Shown: positions 7,068 to 15,020, counted from the first letter of the stretch. The stretch is DNA of 64,000 nt from an uncultured Acidimicrobiales bacterium (GCA_937922235.1 CAKZVC010000018.1:1-64000); one strand, 5' to 3'. Program-made: numbers and translations. Notes: a model not told the origin generated them from the letters alone.

Positions 7068-8729
7068 GTGCTGAGCGAGCTTCCAGATTTTGACGAAGAA
7101 ATCTCGTTCGTTGTGGACCACGGTGCGTCCGTGGGCCCTATGCCGATGCGCGAGATCATTGCGAGCGTTCGCGATGGCCGCCGTGATGCGTCTGTCTTGG
7201 TTTGGTGGTCTGGCGCAACCGATTGGATCCGCTTCGACTCCGACGGTGACTTGCTTGCACTTTCGCAAGAGCAGGTGGCCGATCTGCCTGTTGTCGATGA
7301 TGCCGAGAGCGCCCCAAGCGTCTTCGAACCCGCCGCCCTCACACCCGCTCACGCGAGCCCTGAGCCTGACGTGTTCGAGCCACAGGCGGCTGTAGAGCCC
7401 GACCCTGAACCAGCAGTATTTGCGCCGCAGGCGACCCACGAACCAGTAGCGGAGCCAACCGCACTCGAATCGGCACCCGCTGCGTATGAACCCGAGGTGG
7501 TTGCCGAGCCACAGGCCACCACTGAGCAGGTAGTTCAGCCCGCATCATTCGAGCCAGCGGCAACCTCCCAGCCAGCGCCACATGAGCCTGCTCGACAGTC
7601 GTTTGCGATGGCTACCGACGACGACGGCTGGTCTGTCATTCCCGACCTCGCCGACCCGCTTCCCGCGGCCCAAGCGCCAGTGCAGGAAACGGTTATCCCC
7701 GATGCTGCGGCGCCGCTCGCACAAGCACCGCAAGCAGCTCCGGCACCACTTGGCGACGATGCCTTCTCGTTCAACTTGCCAACACGTGAGGCCGGTGAAC
7801 CAACCGAGTCGATGAAGGGTAAGCCGGCAATCACTGGCTTGTTCAGCTCCGGTGCTCGCACCGACGCTGACGGAACTGAAGCTCCCACACCTTCTCCAGA
7901 TGCGCTTGACGCCATCCTCGCCGCACGTAGCTCGCTCGAGAGCGTCGGTGCCCGCATCGAGGCACTGAGCTCGGCGACAAAGGCTTCGCTCACGCCCGAG
8001 CAGATCCAGACTGGCATGGACGACATCGAACAGGCTCCAGCAGTCGAACAGCCAGTACACGAAGTGGCTGTGGCGACGCAGGCACCGGCAGCCGATGCTC
8101 CGGCCGGTTCGTGGACATCAGTCGAGTCTGAGGCAGCCGCACAAGATGCGACGATGACCTCAACTGTCGACCAGAGCGCGGCCCGCGCAGAACTCACCGC
8201 TCGCTTCAACGAGATGGTAGAGAAGTCAGATGAACATCAGCGTCGCATCGAATGGGTGACTCGTGTCGACGAGTTGCTGTTGAGCGCATGCATCACCGCC
8301 ATTGCTGACAGTGGCTTTGTTGCGATCGATCTCGATTCTCGTGAGAGCGACCATACGGTGTTGTTCAACCACAACGACGACTCACGCAAGGTGCGCCTCC
8401 GTCTCGCGCCACTCGAAACGGTGAGTGCCCGTCTTGGCCGTCATGTGACGTTCGGGCTGGCGTGGGGCCGTGACGTGTCCGACCCCGATCGTGCGTTCGA
8501 AATCGTTCGCCAGAACACCGACGATGCGCCAATTCCTCCAGGGGTCATCACTCCCGAGGCGGACATGGCCTCGTCCTCGGTCTCGACGCAGGTCAGTCTC
8601 ATCCTCGCCGCTGACGACTTTGTTAAGGACAACTACAGCGTTGATCGCCCGTTGCTCGACTCAGCGATTGCTGCAGCGCTGCACGCGCTCGAAGGGCACT
8701 GGCACACGCTGTTCGACAGCGTTCAGTAA
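7068..8729 (+). CDS. GYF_2-like domain protein with long acidic Ala/Pro linker
   Basis: 553 residues. The N-terminal ~60 residues resemble a GYF_2 (DUF4339) domain: FVVDHGASVGPMPMREIIASV then LVWWSGATDWIRF, a fold usually used for protein-protein contacts. Residues about 80-360 are an Ala/Pro/Glu-rich low-complexity linker. The last ~180 residues form a compact alpha/beta domain (ARAELTARFNEMVEKSDEHQ, then VTFGLAWGRDVSDPDRAFEIV, then NYSVDRPLLDSAIAAAL) that I do not recognise. There is no signal peptide, so it is probably cytoplasmic. It is divergent from the HAD gene with about 60 bases between the starts. Confidence 0.65.
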   Translation: MLSELPDFDEEISFVVDHGASVGPMPMREIIASVRDGRRDASVLVWWSGATDWIRFDSDGDLLALSQEQVADLPVVDDAESAPSVFEPAALTPAHASPEPDVFEPQAAVEPDPEPAVFAPQATHEPVAEPTALESAPAAYEPEVVAEPQATTEQVVQPASFEPAATSQPAPHEPARQSFAMATDDDGWSVIPDLADPLPAAQAPVQETVIPDAAAPLAQAPQAAPAPLGDDAFSFNLPTREAGEPTESMKGKPAITGLFSSGARTDADGTEAPTPSPDALDAILAARSSLESVGARIEALSSATKASLTPEQIQTGMDDIEQAPAVEQPVHEVAVATQAPAADAPAGSWTSVESEAAAQDATMTSTVDQSAARAELTARFNEMVEKSDEHQRRIEWVTRVDELLLSACITAIADSGFVAIDLDSRESDHTVLFNHNDDSRKVRLRLAPLETVSARLGRHVTFGLAWGRDVSDPDRAFEIVRQNTDDAPIPPGVITPEADMASSSVSTQVSLILAADDFVKDNYSVDRPLLDSAIAAALHALEGHWHTLFDSVQ

Positions 8730-8787
8730 CGAGCGGGCAGGCTGACGGGCCTGTCTTATTCAGACTACGGCTTGTCGCCGCATCGAA

Positions 8788-10641
8788 TTACCAGGTCGTG
8801 GTCGACCGGAGTTGCTGAATTAGCGCGTCCTTTGGGCCCGGTTCGGCAAACAGGTATCCCTGGCCCCAGTCGACCTTGAGGGCGCGGAGCCCGGCGAGCT
8901 GATCGCCATTCTCGATGCCCTCCACGGTGGCGGTCATCTCGAGCGCGTGGGCCATAGCGACAGCTGCGCTCAGAATCGGTGCGCCACTGCCATCTCGTTC
9001 GAGGCCGTCGATGAACGCCCGATCGACCTTGACGATGTTCACAGGGAGCTGCTGCACATAGGCGAGCGACGAGTAGCCGGTGCCGAAGTCGTCAATGGCG
9101 AGGCGGACACCGGCGTCTCGAAGGGCGTTGAGACGTTCGATGATCGTGTGATCGGCGAGGATCGATTCGGTGAGCTCGACGATGAGATGTCGCGGTGCTA
9201 GGCCGTGCGAGTTGAGGGCGGTCGAAATGACCTCGGCGATGTCGGGTCGGGTCAGCTGTGTGGCTGACAGGTTGACCGCAATGCTGAAGTCCTTGCGTTC
9301 CTCGACGAAGCTCAGGCCGTCGGCGATGGCCTTGTTGATGATCAGGTCGCTGAGCTCGTTGATCAGGCCAGATCGTTCGGCGGTGCCGATGAACTGGTGC
9401 GGGCCAACGATGCCGAGGGTCGGGTGCTGCCATCGCACGAGCGCTTCTGCGCCGGCGATGGTTCCGCTCTCGAGATCAACCTTGGGCTGCCAGAAGATGA
9501 CGAACTCTTCGTCGTCGATCGCTTGGCGAAGCTGCTGTTCGCGGTCGAGGCGGTCGCTGGCGCCGGTGTCAAGCACTCGGTCGTGTTCGGCGGTCGAGCC
9601 GCGGCCGGTCTGTTTGGCTCTCACGACGGCGGCGTGGCCTTCGTCGATGAGCTGCAGCGGGGGAGTGCCGTTGCGCCCGAGCGTGATGCCGATTGACACG
9701 GTCGTGGTCAGCGTGTTGCCAGCGATCTCGATCGGTTCGGCGATGGCCCGGCGAATTCGTTCGGCAACGGCTCGGGCATCGGCGACGCTTTGGATGTCTT
9801 CGAGGACGACGATGAACTCGTCGCCGCCGAATCGGACAACTGCGTCGGAACGCATGAGCTGGTCACGGATGCGGGCAGCGGTGGTAGCGATGATCGTGTC
9901 GCCGACCGTGTGGCCGAGCGAGTCGTTGACGAGCGTGAGGTCGTCGATGTCGACGAACAACAGCCCGACTGCTGGCCCGTCGGCTTGGGTGTTTGCGAGC
10001 GATGATCGAAGGTGATCTTCGAGGCCGTCGCGGTTTTCGAGGCCGGTCAGCGGGTCGTGCCGGATTCGGTCGAGGAATTCTCTCGTGTGCTGGTCTCGGC
10101 GGATGGCAAGGCCAGCGAGTTCGGCGACCTCGTCGAAGATGTCGAGCTCGTTCTCGTCGAGGATGCGAGGGTCTTGGAGGTAGAGGTAGAGCGCTCCGGC
10201 GACCAGGTTGTGGCGGCCGCGGAGCGCGAGGGCGCGAGAGGCTTGGAGGCCGTGCTCGACGAGAATCGCTCGGTGCTCGCGGTAGAGGCTGCTGTTGGCC
10301 ACCTCCGGCACGACGATTTCGGTCTGCCGATTGATCGCAGCCGACCAAGCCCCGAACCAGTTTCGAGGTCGAGTTCCGTGGATGAGGCGACTGATTTTCT
10401 GCGGAGCATTCGAGGCGCGCACCCGTGGGCAGCCGTCGTCATCGAGCGTGATGATCATGGCGTGGCTGCGCTTGACGCGGGTGTTCATCGCTTGGATGAG
10501 ACCCTCGAGAACGGCGTCGATTTGGCGTCCTTCGGCGATGTCGACCGCAACCGAGGCGCGCAATTGCAGCAGCCAGTCGTTGTGGTGTGGATCAGGTTCT
10601 TGAACCAGATCGATCGCGTAGTCGGCCATGTCACTCTCCAT
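8788..10641 (-). CDS. GAF-GGDEF-EAL cyclic-di-GMP turnover protein
   Basis: 617 residues without membrane helices. About 20-180 is GAF-like (ALALRGRHNLVAGALYLYL). The GGDEF domain follows with LLFVDIDDLTLVNDSLGH and an intact RFGGDEF active-site loop. The EAL domain has AEALVRWQHP, then VNLSATQLTRPD, then DDFGTGYSSLAYVQQLP and VKVDRAFI, so both catalytic halves look intact. The inhibitory I-site is degenerate (MRSD in place of RxxD), so product inhibition may be weak. Such hybrids make or degrade c-di-GMP; net direction cannot be read here. A PilZ-like receptor is encoded at 35031. ATG 10641 is used; a second ATG lies 4 codons in. Confidence 0.9.
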   Translation of the reverse strand: MESDMADYAIDLVQEPDPHHNDWLLQLRASVAVDIAEGRQIDAVLEGLIQAMNTRVKRSHAMIITLDDDGCPRVRASNAPQKISRLIHGTRPRNWFGAWSAAINRQTEIVVPEVANSSLYREHRAILVEHGLQASRALALRGRHNLVAGALYLYLQDPRILDENELDIFDEVAELAGLAIRRDQHTREFLDRIRHDPLTGLENRDGLEDHLRSSLANTQADGPAVGLLFVDIDDLTLVNDSLGHTVGDTIIATTAARIRDQLMRSDAVVRFGGDEFIVVLEDIQSVADARAVAERIRRAIAEPIEIAGNTLTTTVSIGITLGRNGTPPLQLIDEGHAAVVRAKQTGRGSTAEHDRVLDTGASDRLDREQQLRQAIDDEEFVIFWQPKVDLESGTIAGAEALVRWQHPTLGIVGPHQFIGTAERSGLINELSDLIINKAIADGLSFVEERKDFSIAVNLSATQLTRPDIAEVISTALNSHGLAPRHLIVELTESILADHTIIERLNALRDAGVRLAIDDFGTGYSSLAYVQQLPVNIVKVDRAFIDGLERDGSGAPILSAAVAMAHALEMTATVEGIENGDQLAGLRALKVDWGQGYLFAEPGPKDALIQQLRSTTTW

Positions 10642-10715
10642 CGGCGAGGGAGCGGTTCTTCTAAGACAATCACCTGTCGGTAACTGCTGCCAGAGCTGCT
10701 ACCGTTTTGGCCTAC

Positions 10716-10788
10716 GCCCGGGTAGCTCAGTTGGTAGAGCAATTCACTCGTAACGAATAGGTCAGGAGTTCGATTCTCCTCCCGGGCT
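10716..10788 (+). tRNA. tRNA-Thr (anticodon CGT)
   Basis: Cloverleaf by eye: acceptor GCCCGGG (10716-10722) pairs with CCCGGGC (10781-10787). The D arm is GCTC..GAGC. The anticodon loop CTCGTAA carries CGT, reading ACG. The T arm AGGAG-TTCGATT-CTCCT is perfect. One A-C mismatch closes the anticodon stem. The discriminator is T and no CCA is encoded. Partial copies of this gene recur between 10.83 and 14.22 kb. Confidence 0.93.
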
Positions 10789-10799
10789 CAAGTACTGAA

Positions 10800-10826
10800 G
10801 ACTCAACGATTCCTGTCGATTGAGTC
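10800..10826. terminator. Possible hairpin terminator after tRNA-Thr
   Basis: A 7-bp stem (GACTCAA 10800-10806 with TTGAGTC 10820-10826) extends inwards by CGA/TCG with one bulged base. There is no T tract, so its role in ending the tRNA transcript is uncertain. Confidence 0.4.
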
Positions 10827-10835
10827 ACCTCGACC

Positions 10836-10872
10836 AGTTAGCACAGCGGTCGTAGAGCGATTCACCTAGAAC
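10836..10872 (+). repeat. Degenerate tRNA-Thr 5'-half copy (unit D)
   Basis: TTAGCACAGCGGTCGTAGAG then CGATTCAC matches the D arm and anticodon-stem start of the tRNA upstream (TAGCTCAGTTGGTAGAGC then AATTCAC) with scattered substitutions. It lacks the acceptor stem and T arm. It is the first of five related units in the island. Confidence 0.55.
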
Positions 10873-10970
10873 TTGACCGCACCTGCGGTCTGGCTAGCGC
10901 TTTCCGTCACGCTGCAAGCGCCGATAGGGATGTGTGATTCTCTTCGCTTTCTACTTCTCTTTGGGCAGTC

Positions 10971-11663
10971 GTGGTTGAGGTCCACGACCCGTACAACTTC
11001 GCTCCGCTGGTGGATCCGAAGTACCTCGTCTTGGGGTATTTGCAAGAATATATGGGTCGAGACATCGGCCCCGACCAGGACGAGGCTGCTGGCATAGACG
11101 TAGTCAGCCCCACTGCTGATGAGCGCCTGCGCAGGGTGGAGACTTTCTTTCCATCCGAAGAGAGCTTGGTCGATGGCTTCTGCGAAGCGTTGACTTCGTG
11201 GGCCGCCATCACGGGTGTGGAACTGAGGCTTGAGGTCGAACGCGGACCCCAAGGGCATGTAACTGTGCTGGATCCTGCGGCGAATCGTCTCATCAATAGC
11301 TGTTACGCATCTGCATCGCGGGTGGGCTTGCGAGGTGAGCTTGGCATTCATGAAGGAATGTTCCCGGAATGGCCGCCCGTTCGTTCCATCGAAGCAACTC
11401 AGGAGAGCGTCGATGCTCGCTTCTCATTTCTGCTTGGATGTCATCGACGTTTCGGAGCGGGAGCTGAGTTCTTGTTCTCGAATTCCACACACAAACTTGA
11501 TCTCGTCGTGGCCTTTCTCCAACAGATTGGGTGTGAGTGGCTGGAAACGGAGTGGTGGACGCAGACGGTACCTCGGCTCACGAAGGTTCGATTTACTCCC
11601 TCGCACCTTCTGGCGGAGTGGCTAGAGATCGATCGAGAACCGCCTCCAGTGGCTCGTCGATAG
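10971..11663 (+). CDS. Hypothetical island protein
   Basis: 230 residues from a GTG start with no clear ribosome binding site, so the start is uncertain. I do not recognise a family. Visible features are an N-terminal segment VDPKYLVLGYLQEYMGRDIGPDQDE, a central alpha/beta region (VELRLEVERGPQGHVTVLD) and a Trp-rich C-terminal part (CEWLETEWWTQTVPRLTKVRF). No signal peptide or membrane helix is seen. It is the first gene after tRNA-Thr, inside the tRNA-repeat island. It may be an accessory or immunity-type gene, but nothing in the sequence proves that. Confidence 0.5.
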   Translation: MVEVHDPYNFAPLVDPKYLVLGYLQEYMGRDIGPDQDEAAGIDVVSPTADERLRRVETFFPSEESLVDGFCEALTSWAAITGVELRLEVERGPQGHVTVLDPAANRLINSCYASASRVGLRGELGIHEGMFPEWPPVRSIEATQESVDARFSFLLGCHRRFGAGAEFLFSNSTHKLDLVVAFLQQIGCEWLETEWWTQTVPRLTKVRFTPSHLLAEWLEIDREPPPVARR

Positions 11664-11716
11664 GACGTCGCTGTCCCGTGGATCCGCATTCCTGAGCGAG
11701 CCCGTTGTCCACTTGT

Positions 11717-12031
11717 TCAGTCCCAGTTCATGGAAAGATCAAGCTCCAGGCCAACTAGTTCGACTGATCCGTCCTGACTCTCTACGCCGATGACTTCCAT
11801 CGCTCGCACCAGCAGTCCGTTCTTGACGAGAACGCGATAGTCGGGTCGGCCGTCGAAGAGCGGCGGTATCGAGTCGAGTCGTGTAGCGAACCACTCGACG
11901 ATCTCAAGCATGTCGATCGAAAGGAAGTCTGCGGACGAGGGTTGGCCGAGTGCTCCGCGTTGTGGGCCGAGTTGCCGATCGAGATCTTCGAAGAAGGAGA
12001 CAGCTACCCGAACGTCTCGGCGGTCGCTCAC
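11717..12031 (-). CDS. Putative toxin of a toxin-antitoxin-like pair
   Basis: 104 residues. The arrangement DVRVAVSFFEDLDRQL, then DFLSIDMLEIVEWFATRLDSIPP, then DYRVLVKNGLLVRAMEVI and DGSVELVGLELDL resembles the small RelE/ParE-like fold (helix hairpin followed by a strand sheet with a conserved YRVL). Its start overlaps the stop of the upstream 59-residue gene by four bases (ATGA), the classic antitoxin-toxin arrangement. I infer a TA module. The catalytic residues cannot be assigned. Confidence 0.5.
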   Translation of the reverse strand: MSDRRDVRVAVSFFEDLDRQLGPQRGALGQPSSADFLSIDMLEIVEWFATRLDSIPPLFDGRPDYRVLVKNGLLVRAMEVIGVESQDGSVELVGLELDLSMNWD

Positions 12032-12207
12032 GAAGTAGACGGTTGCTCGTTCTCCGCCATATGACGCCGCGCTGAGGTTCGGGCACGTTCAAGGAAATCG
12101 GGATCCACTTCAGATAGATCGGTCACGATCGCTGCCCGAGAGATCTCCCGTTGCTGCGCTGGGCTCATCTTCTCGAGTTCTGCTGCGGTCCAGATCTTCC
12201 GTTCCAT
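12028..12207 (-). CDS. Putative antitoxin partner
   Basis: 59 residues from ATG 12207, chosen over the upstream ATG at 12258 because AAGGTGA lies about 5-10 bases ahead. The protein is small, charged and helical (WTAAELEKMSPAQQREISRAA then DPDFLERARTSARRHMAENE), as expected of an antitoxin with a disordered C-terminal tail. It overlaps the downstream toxin-like gene by ATGA. No recognisable DNA-binding motif was confirmed. Confidence 0.5.
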   Translation of the reverse strand: MERKIWTAAELEKMSPAQQREISRAAIVTDLSEVDPDFLERARTSARRHMAENEQPSTS

Positions 12208-12266
12208 ATTGGTCACCTTACCCGAGTGCCCTGACATCGGACTTGGCGGGACGGCCACAGCAAAGA

Positions 12267-12387
12267 GCTTTGACCACAGCGCTCCTAGAGCTCACCCATG
12301 ATCGTTGGCGTTCTGTGAGGTAGCACAGCGCTGAGGGCGGAACTTCTCGCAACGAATAGGTCAGGATTCGATTCCCCTCCCGGGCTC
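12267..12387 (+). repeat. tRNA-Thr-derived island repeat, unit A
   Basis: About 120 bases. An initial CTTTGACCACAGCGCT box is followed near 12320 by a GTAGCACAGCGCTGAGGGCG box. A near copy of the tRNA-Thr 3' half then follows (CAACGAATAGGTCAGGATTC, ending CTCCCGGGCTC). It aligns end to end with unit B at 13062 at roughly three positions in four. Confidence 0.75.
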
Positions 12388-12462
12388 TCCAAGATTCCTT
12401 CGCTGGACGGCATTGCTTGCCACATCCCGCAGGAATTTGTCTTTTTGGCTCGGCTGAGCACG

Positions 12463-13068
12463 ATGGATGTTTGCTCATGCTCTACTTGTTCGATGTCCGG
12501 ATATTTCGACTTTGAGTTTCGTCAGTTGATTCGCGCGATCAAGAGGTTCACGGAGCGAGACATGGATCAGTGGGCAAACTGGCGATTGGACAGCATGTAC
12601 GGCGCGGTGTTCGTTTCCATGAGTCGGCAACCGTTTCCGGGTGTAGCTGTCGACTCCTACGATGACGTCAACCAGTGGGCAGAGAACAGAGAGCCACACG
12701 TGCGCGGAACGGGAATCGATGACTTCCCTAAGCACTTTGAATGGGTGCGTGACCACATCTCAATGGTGCTCGGTCCAGAAGTGACTTTTGAAAGGGCAGT
12801 TGCCTATGTCCAGGGCGTTGACGATGCAACCGACTTTCTCGATGGCTTTCATTACTGGTTGGTTGATCGACTCGGTGGGGGAAACTCGCTCTTCTGGTCT
12901 GCTTTGGCCCGACACGACTACTTGGGAACGGAGCCCGTGCACCACTCGACCGACCTCCCAGCCGACTGGAAGCAACGCAATATCGACCAAGACCCACAGC
13001 TTGTGGACCACCTCTTCGCGCTAATCGATTCGTTCCTCAAGGAGCAAAGCCAAAGCCAACAACTTTGA
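12463..13068 (+). CDS. Hypothetical island protein with Cys-rich start
   Basis: 201 residues if started at ATG 12463; the frame is open from a TTG at 12445, and ATG 12493 is a third option. The first residues MDVCSCSTCSMSG are Cys-rich. The remainder is Asp/Trp-rich and soluble (FTERDMDQWANWRLDSMYGAVF, then VTFERAVAYVQGVDDATDFLDGFHYWLVDRLG). I do not recognise a family. Its stop codon lies inside the opening box of repeat unit B, so the repeat supplies the end of the gene. Confidence 0.5.
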   Translation: MDVCSCSTCSMSGYFDFEFRQLIRAIKRFTERDMDQWANWRLDSMYGAVFVSMSRQPFPGVAVDSYDDVNQWAENREPHVRGTGIDDFPKHFEWVRDHISMVLGPEVTFERAVAYVQGVDDATDFLDGFHYWLVDRLGGGNSLFWSALARHDYLGTEPVHHSTDLPADWKQRNIDQDPQLVDHLFALIDSFLKEQSQSQQL

Positions 13069-13184
13069 GCACAGCGGTACGGCGAGTTGTCCGACTCCAT
13101 TGGTCTCCGGCGAGCTAGCACAGCGCTGAGGGCGAACTTCTCGTAACGAATGGGTCAGGAGTTGGATTCTCCTCCCGAACTCAA
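13062..13184 (+). repeat. tRNA-Thr-derived island repeat, unit B
   Basis: CTTTGAGCACAGCGGT at 13064 opens the unit. GAGCTAGCACAGCGCTGAGG and GAACTTCTCGTAACGAAT follow, then a T-arm copy (AGGAGTTGGATTCTCCT) and CCCGAACTCAA, matching the last ~50 bases of tRNA-Thr plus its flank. The acceptor side is mutated and the upstream acceptor strand is absent, so it is not a functional tRNA. Confidence 0.75.
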
Positions 13185-13255
13185 TGTTTCTCGCAAATTT
13201 GTGCACTTCGCCACCTGCAGCGTGGTCGACTACACAAATGTTTGGTCTGGTGCCT

Positions 13256-13594
13256 CTAAGTAGGCCTGTCGTGCGCCTTTTCCTTTAGTCGTCGAACCTC
13301 GTTGATCAGCCTGGGGATGTCCTCCCGTGCGTGAGCGATGAAACTTGCGTCCTCTTCCCATCGCCCAGCTTCGTGATCCACATACCGAGGTTGCTGCACG
13401 AGAGTCGCAGCGACGATTTTCTTGTAATCGAAGTCCGGCCACCGAGCCTTGGCCGGTTTCCCGGCGTTCGTGCTGACTACGATTAGCGACATTGCGTGGT
13501 CGTCATCGAGGTAGTTCACATACCAAGGGCCACGTGTCGCAGCGGCGGCGCGTCCTGACATTGCTTCAAGCACTTCTTCAGTTAGTTCATCCAT
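13256..13594 (-). CDS. Small conserved hypothetical of the phage/actinobacterial 'REDIP' type
   Basis: 112 residues from ATG 13594 (an upstream ATG at 13615 adds seven residues). The pattern ARAAAATRGPWYV near the N-terminus and DASFIAHAREDIPRLINEVRRL near the C-terminus is, to my knowledge, shared by a widespread family of small proteins in actinobacteria and their phages. Its function is unknown to me. It lies on the opposite strand to its island neighbours, between repeat units B and E. Confidence 0.55.
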   Translation of the reverse strand: MDELTEEVLEAMSGRAAAATRGPWYVNYLDDDHAMSLIVVSTNAGKPAKARWPDFDYKKIVAATLVQQPRYVDHEAGRWEEDASFIAHAREDIPRLINEVRRLKEKAHDRPT

Positions 13595-13643
13595 CGGTAA
13601 CGAATGGTGGCACATAGCTGATGCACGAGAAAGGCTGTGCGAC

Positions 13644-13684
13644 GGTCAGAACAGCGCTCGTCGAGCAGCTCATTCCGGTAACGT
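13644..13684 (+). repeat. Degenerate tRNA-Thr-like copy (unit E)
   Basis: CAGAACAGCGCTCGTCGAGC then AGCTCATTCCGGTAACG parallels the D arm to anticodon arm of the tRNA (TAGCTCAG..TAGAGC then AATTCACTCGTAACG). It is shorter and more diverged than units A and B. Confidence 0.45.
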
Positions 13685-13690
13685 CAGCCA

Positions 13691-14110
13691 ATGTCTGAAA
13701 TTGAGTATCGGATGCGCGAGTTTGCAGAACTTGGCGTACCTGTCCGATGGCTTGACGACGAGCATGCACTGAACGCATTCACCTATGCCTCGACCTTCTA
13801 CAGCACCGAGCGATTCGGCGAACGGCTTCTGAGTGTTGAAACTGTCGGTGAAATTGAACGGCACGTGGTGCGTAGCGCGACCGTTGCCTACCAGTGGCTT
13901 CGGGATCGATTTCCTTCGGAGGGCACGGTCCAGGTTCTCTTCGGCAAAAGAGAGGTGGCGGTGCTCGATGCCAAAGTGTTTCTTAGCACTTGGCAGGATT
14001 TGTTCCTCCCAGGTCGCGACGACGCAATTGTTCTTCACAACGTGGAGAATCACGTTGGGTTCTACTGGCACGAAGATGAGCTCGAAGTTGGGCGACGTCA
14101 CAGCACATAG
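13691..14110 (+). CDS. Hypothetical island protein
   Basis: 139 residues from ATG 13691. It opens with MSEIEYRMREFAELGVPVRWLDDEHALNAF and ends with a strand-rich segment (VQVLFGKREVAVLDAKVFLS, then IVLHNVENHVGFYWHEDELEVG). The size and alternating sheet suggest a small soluble protein of the kind often seen as immunity or accessory genes in islands. No family is recognised. It is followed at once by repeat unit C. Confidence 0.5.
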   Translation: MSEIEYRMREFAELGVPVRWLDDEHALNAFTYASTFYSTERFGERLLSVETVGEIERHVVRSATVAYQWLRDRFPSEGTVQVLFGKREVAVLDAKVFLSTWQDLFLPGRDDAIVLHNVENHVGFYWHEDELEVGRRHST

Positions 14111-14220
14111 CTTTGAGCACAGCGTTCGTTCGGTTGGCCCGTCATCGTTGGGCGTTCTGCGAGCTAGCGCAGCGCTCGCGCAGTAATTCACCTTGAGGTT
14201 GCGGGTAATCTGCGTTCGAA
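14109..14220 (+). repeat. tRNA-derived island repeat, unit C
   Basis: Opens with CTTTGAGCACAGCGTT (14111), then ATCGTTGGGCGTTCTGCGAG, CTAGCGCAGCGCTCGCGCAG and TAATTCACC, parallel to units A and B. The 3' part has a T-loop-like GTTCGAATTGCC but not the tRNA-Thr tail. It marks the right end of the island before trmB. Confidence 0.5.
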
Positions 14221-14273
14221 TTGCCTCGAAGCCAGGCGACTCGCTGGGCGCCATGTCGTGGTAAGCCAATTGC

Positions 14274-14933
14274 ATGGACGCCCCCCGCCATATCCGAGGA
14301 ACCTTGAACGGCAGCCGACTGTTCGAGCAGCCACAGTACCGCCACGAGGCAGCACAATTCGTCGACTTTCTTCACGGGCCAGGCCCATGTCTTGTTGAGG
14401 TGGGCTTCGACCACGGTCGACGCATCCTTGATACGGCTGAACGCAACCCAGGCTGGCGCGTCGCTGGACTGGAGGTGCGCAGCAAGCGGGTGCACGGTGT
14501 GGCGGTGCGCGGTGAAGAACGCGGGCTCGACAACCTGTTTGCGTGGCGTGCTGATGCGAGGACTGTGCTTGCGAACGTTGCCCCGCCGAGCAGCTTCGAC
14601 GTTGTCGAGGTCCTCTTTCCCACCCCGTGGTGGAACGCAAAGCTCCGCGCGAAACGACTTCTGCTCACACCGGAATTCATCGAAGATGTCCATCGCTGCC
14701 TGCGCCCCGGAGGACTCCTCCTCATCGCCACGGATGTGGAGCTCTACGCCCGTGAGATCGCCGACCATCTCGAAGCCAGCCCGCTCTCCACGAGCGACGA
14801 CGGATGGGAGCGACGGCCCGCCTGCGACGCGCTCTCACGCCGGGAGCGAAAGTGCGAACGCGAAGGATTGGAGGTGTGGCGTTTCGCTGCGCAGCGTTCG
14901 GCAGACTCGCCCGCCATCGCTGGGGTTCCGTGA
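14274..14933 (+). CDS. trmB: tRNA (guanine-N7-)-methyltransferase, TrmB-like
   Basis: 219 residues. TrmB methylates G46 of tRNA using S-adenosylmethionine. The SAM-binding start reads LVEVGFDHGRRILDTAERNP, followed by VAGLEVRSKRV. The family's FPDPW motif appears as VLFPTPWWNAKLRAKRLLL, then CLRPGGLLLIATDVELYAREI. The Lys/His residues after the PW are altered compared with typical TrmB, so activity is likely but not certain. It lies right after repeat unit C. Confidence 0.85.
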   Translation: MDAPRHIRGTLNGSRLFEQPQYRHEAAQFVDFLHGPGPCLVEVGFDHGRRILDTAERNPGWRVAGLEVRSKRVHGVAVRGEERGLDNLFAWRADARTVLANVAPPSSFDVVEVLFPTPWWNAKLRAKRLLLTPEFIEDVHRCLRPGGLLLIATDVELYAREIADHLEASPLSTSDDGWERRPACDALSRRERKCEREGLEVWRFAAQRSADSPAIAGVP

Positions 14934-14939
14934 CTCTAG

Positions 14940-14986
14940 AAATTTCGTGTATTGAACACACAGGATGTGTTGAAACCACGAAATTT
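14940..14986. terminator. Bidirectional terminator between trmB and the P-loop kinase gene
   Basis: A 10-bp outer stem (AAATTTCGTG 14940-14949 with 14977-14986) encloses a second stem (AACACA 14955-14960 with TGTGTT 14966-14971). A/T-rich arms give U-rich tails in both directions, and the genes on either side converge. Confidence 0.7.
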
Positions 14987-15020
14987 TCTGTTGTTGAGCT
15001 GGTAGAAGCTGAGCCCGCTG

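Noticed and set aside
7019-7439. N-terminal extension of the HAD phosphatase frame to 7439
   Set aside because: It would run through the start of the divergent gene at 7068; HAD homology starts at 7007/6977.
12318-12387. Intact tRNA at repeat unit A
   Set aside because: Only the 3' half is preserved. The D arm is degraded to GTAGCACAGCGCT and no 5' acceptor strand pairs with CCCGGGC.
13139-13184. A second functional tRNA-Thr gene
   Set aside because: The 5' acceptor strand is missing, and the 3' strand reads CCCGAAC in place of CCCGGGC.
10836-14220. Class 1-type integron cassette array with attC sites
   Set aside because: The repeats match tRNA-Thr and lack clear RYYYAAC/GTTRRRY core boxes on both sides. 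There is no intI gene, and genes lie on both strands.
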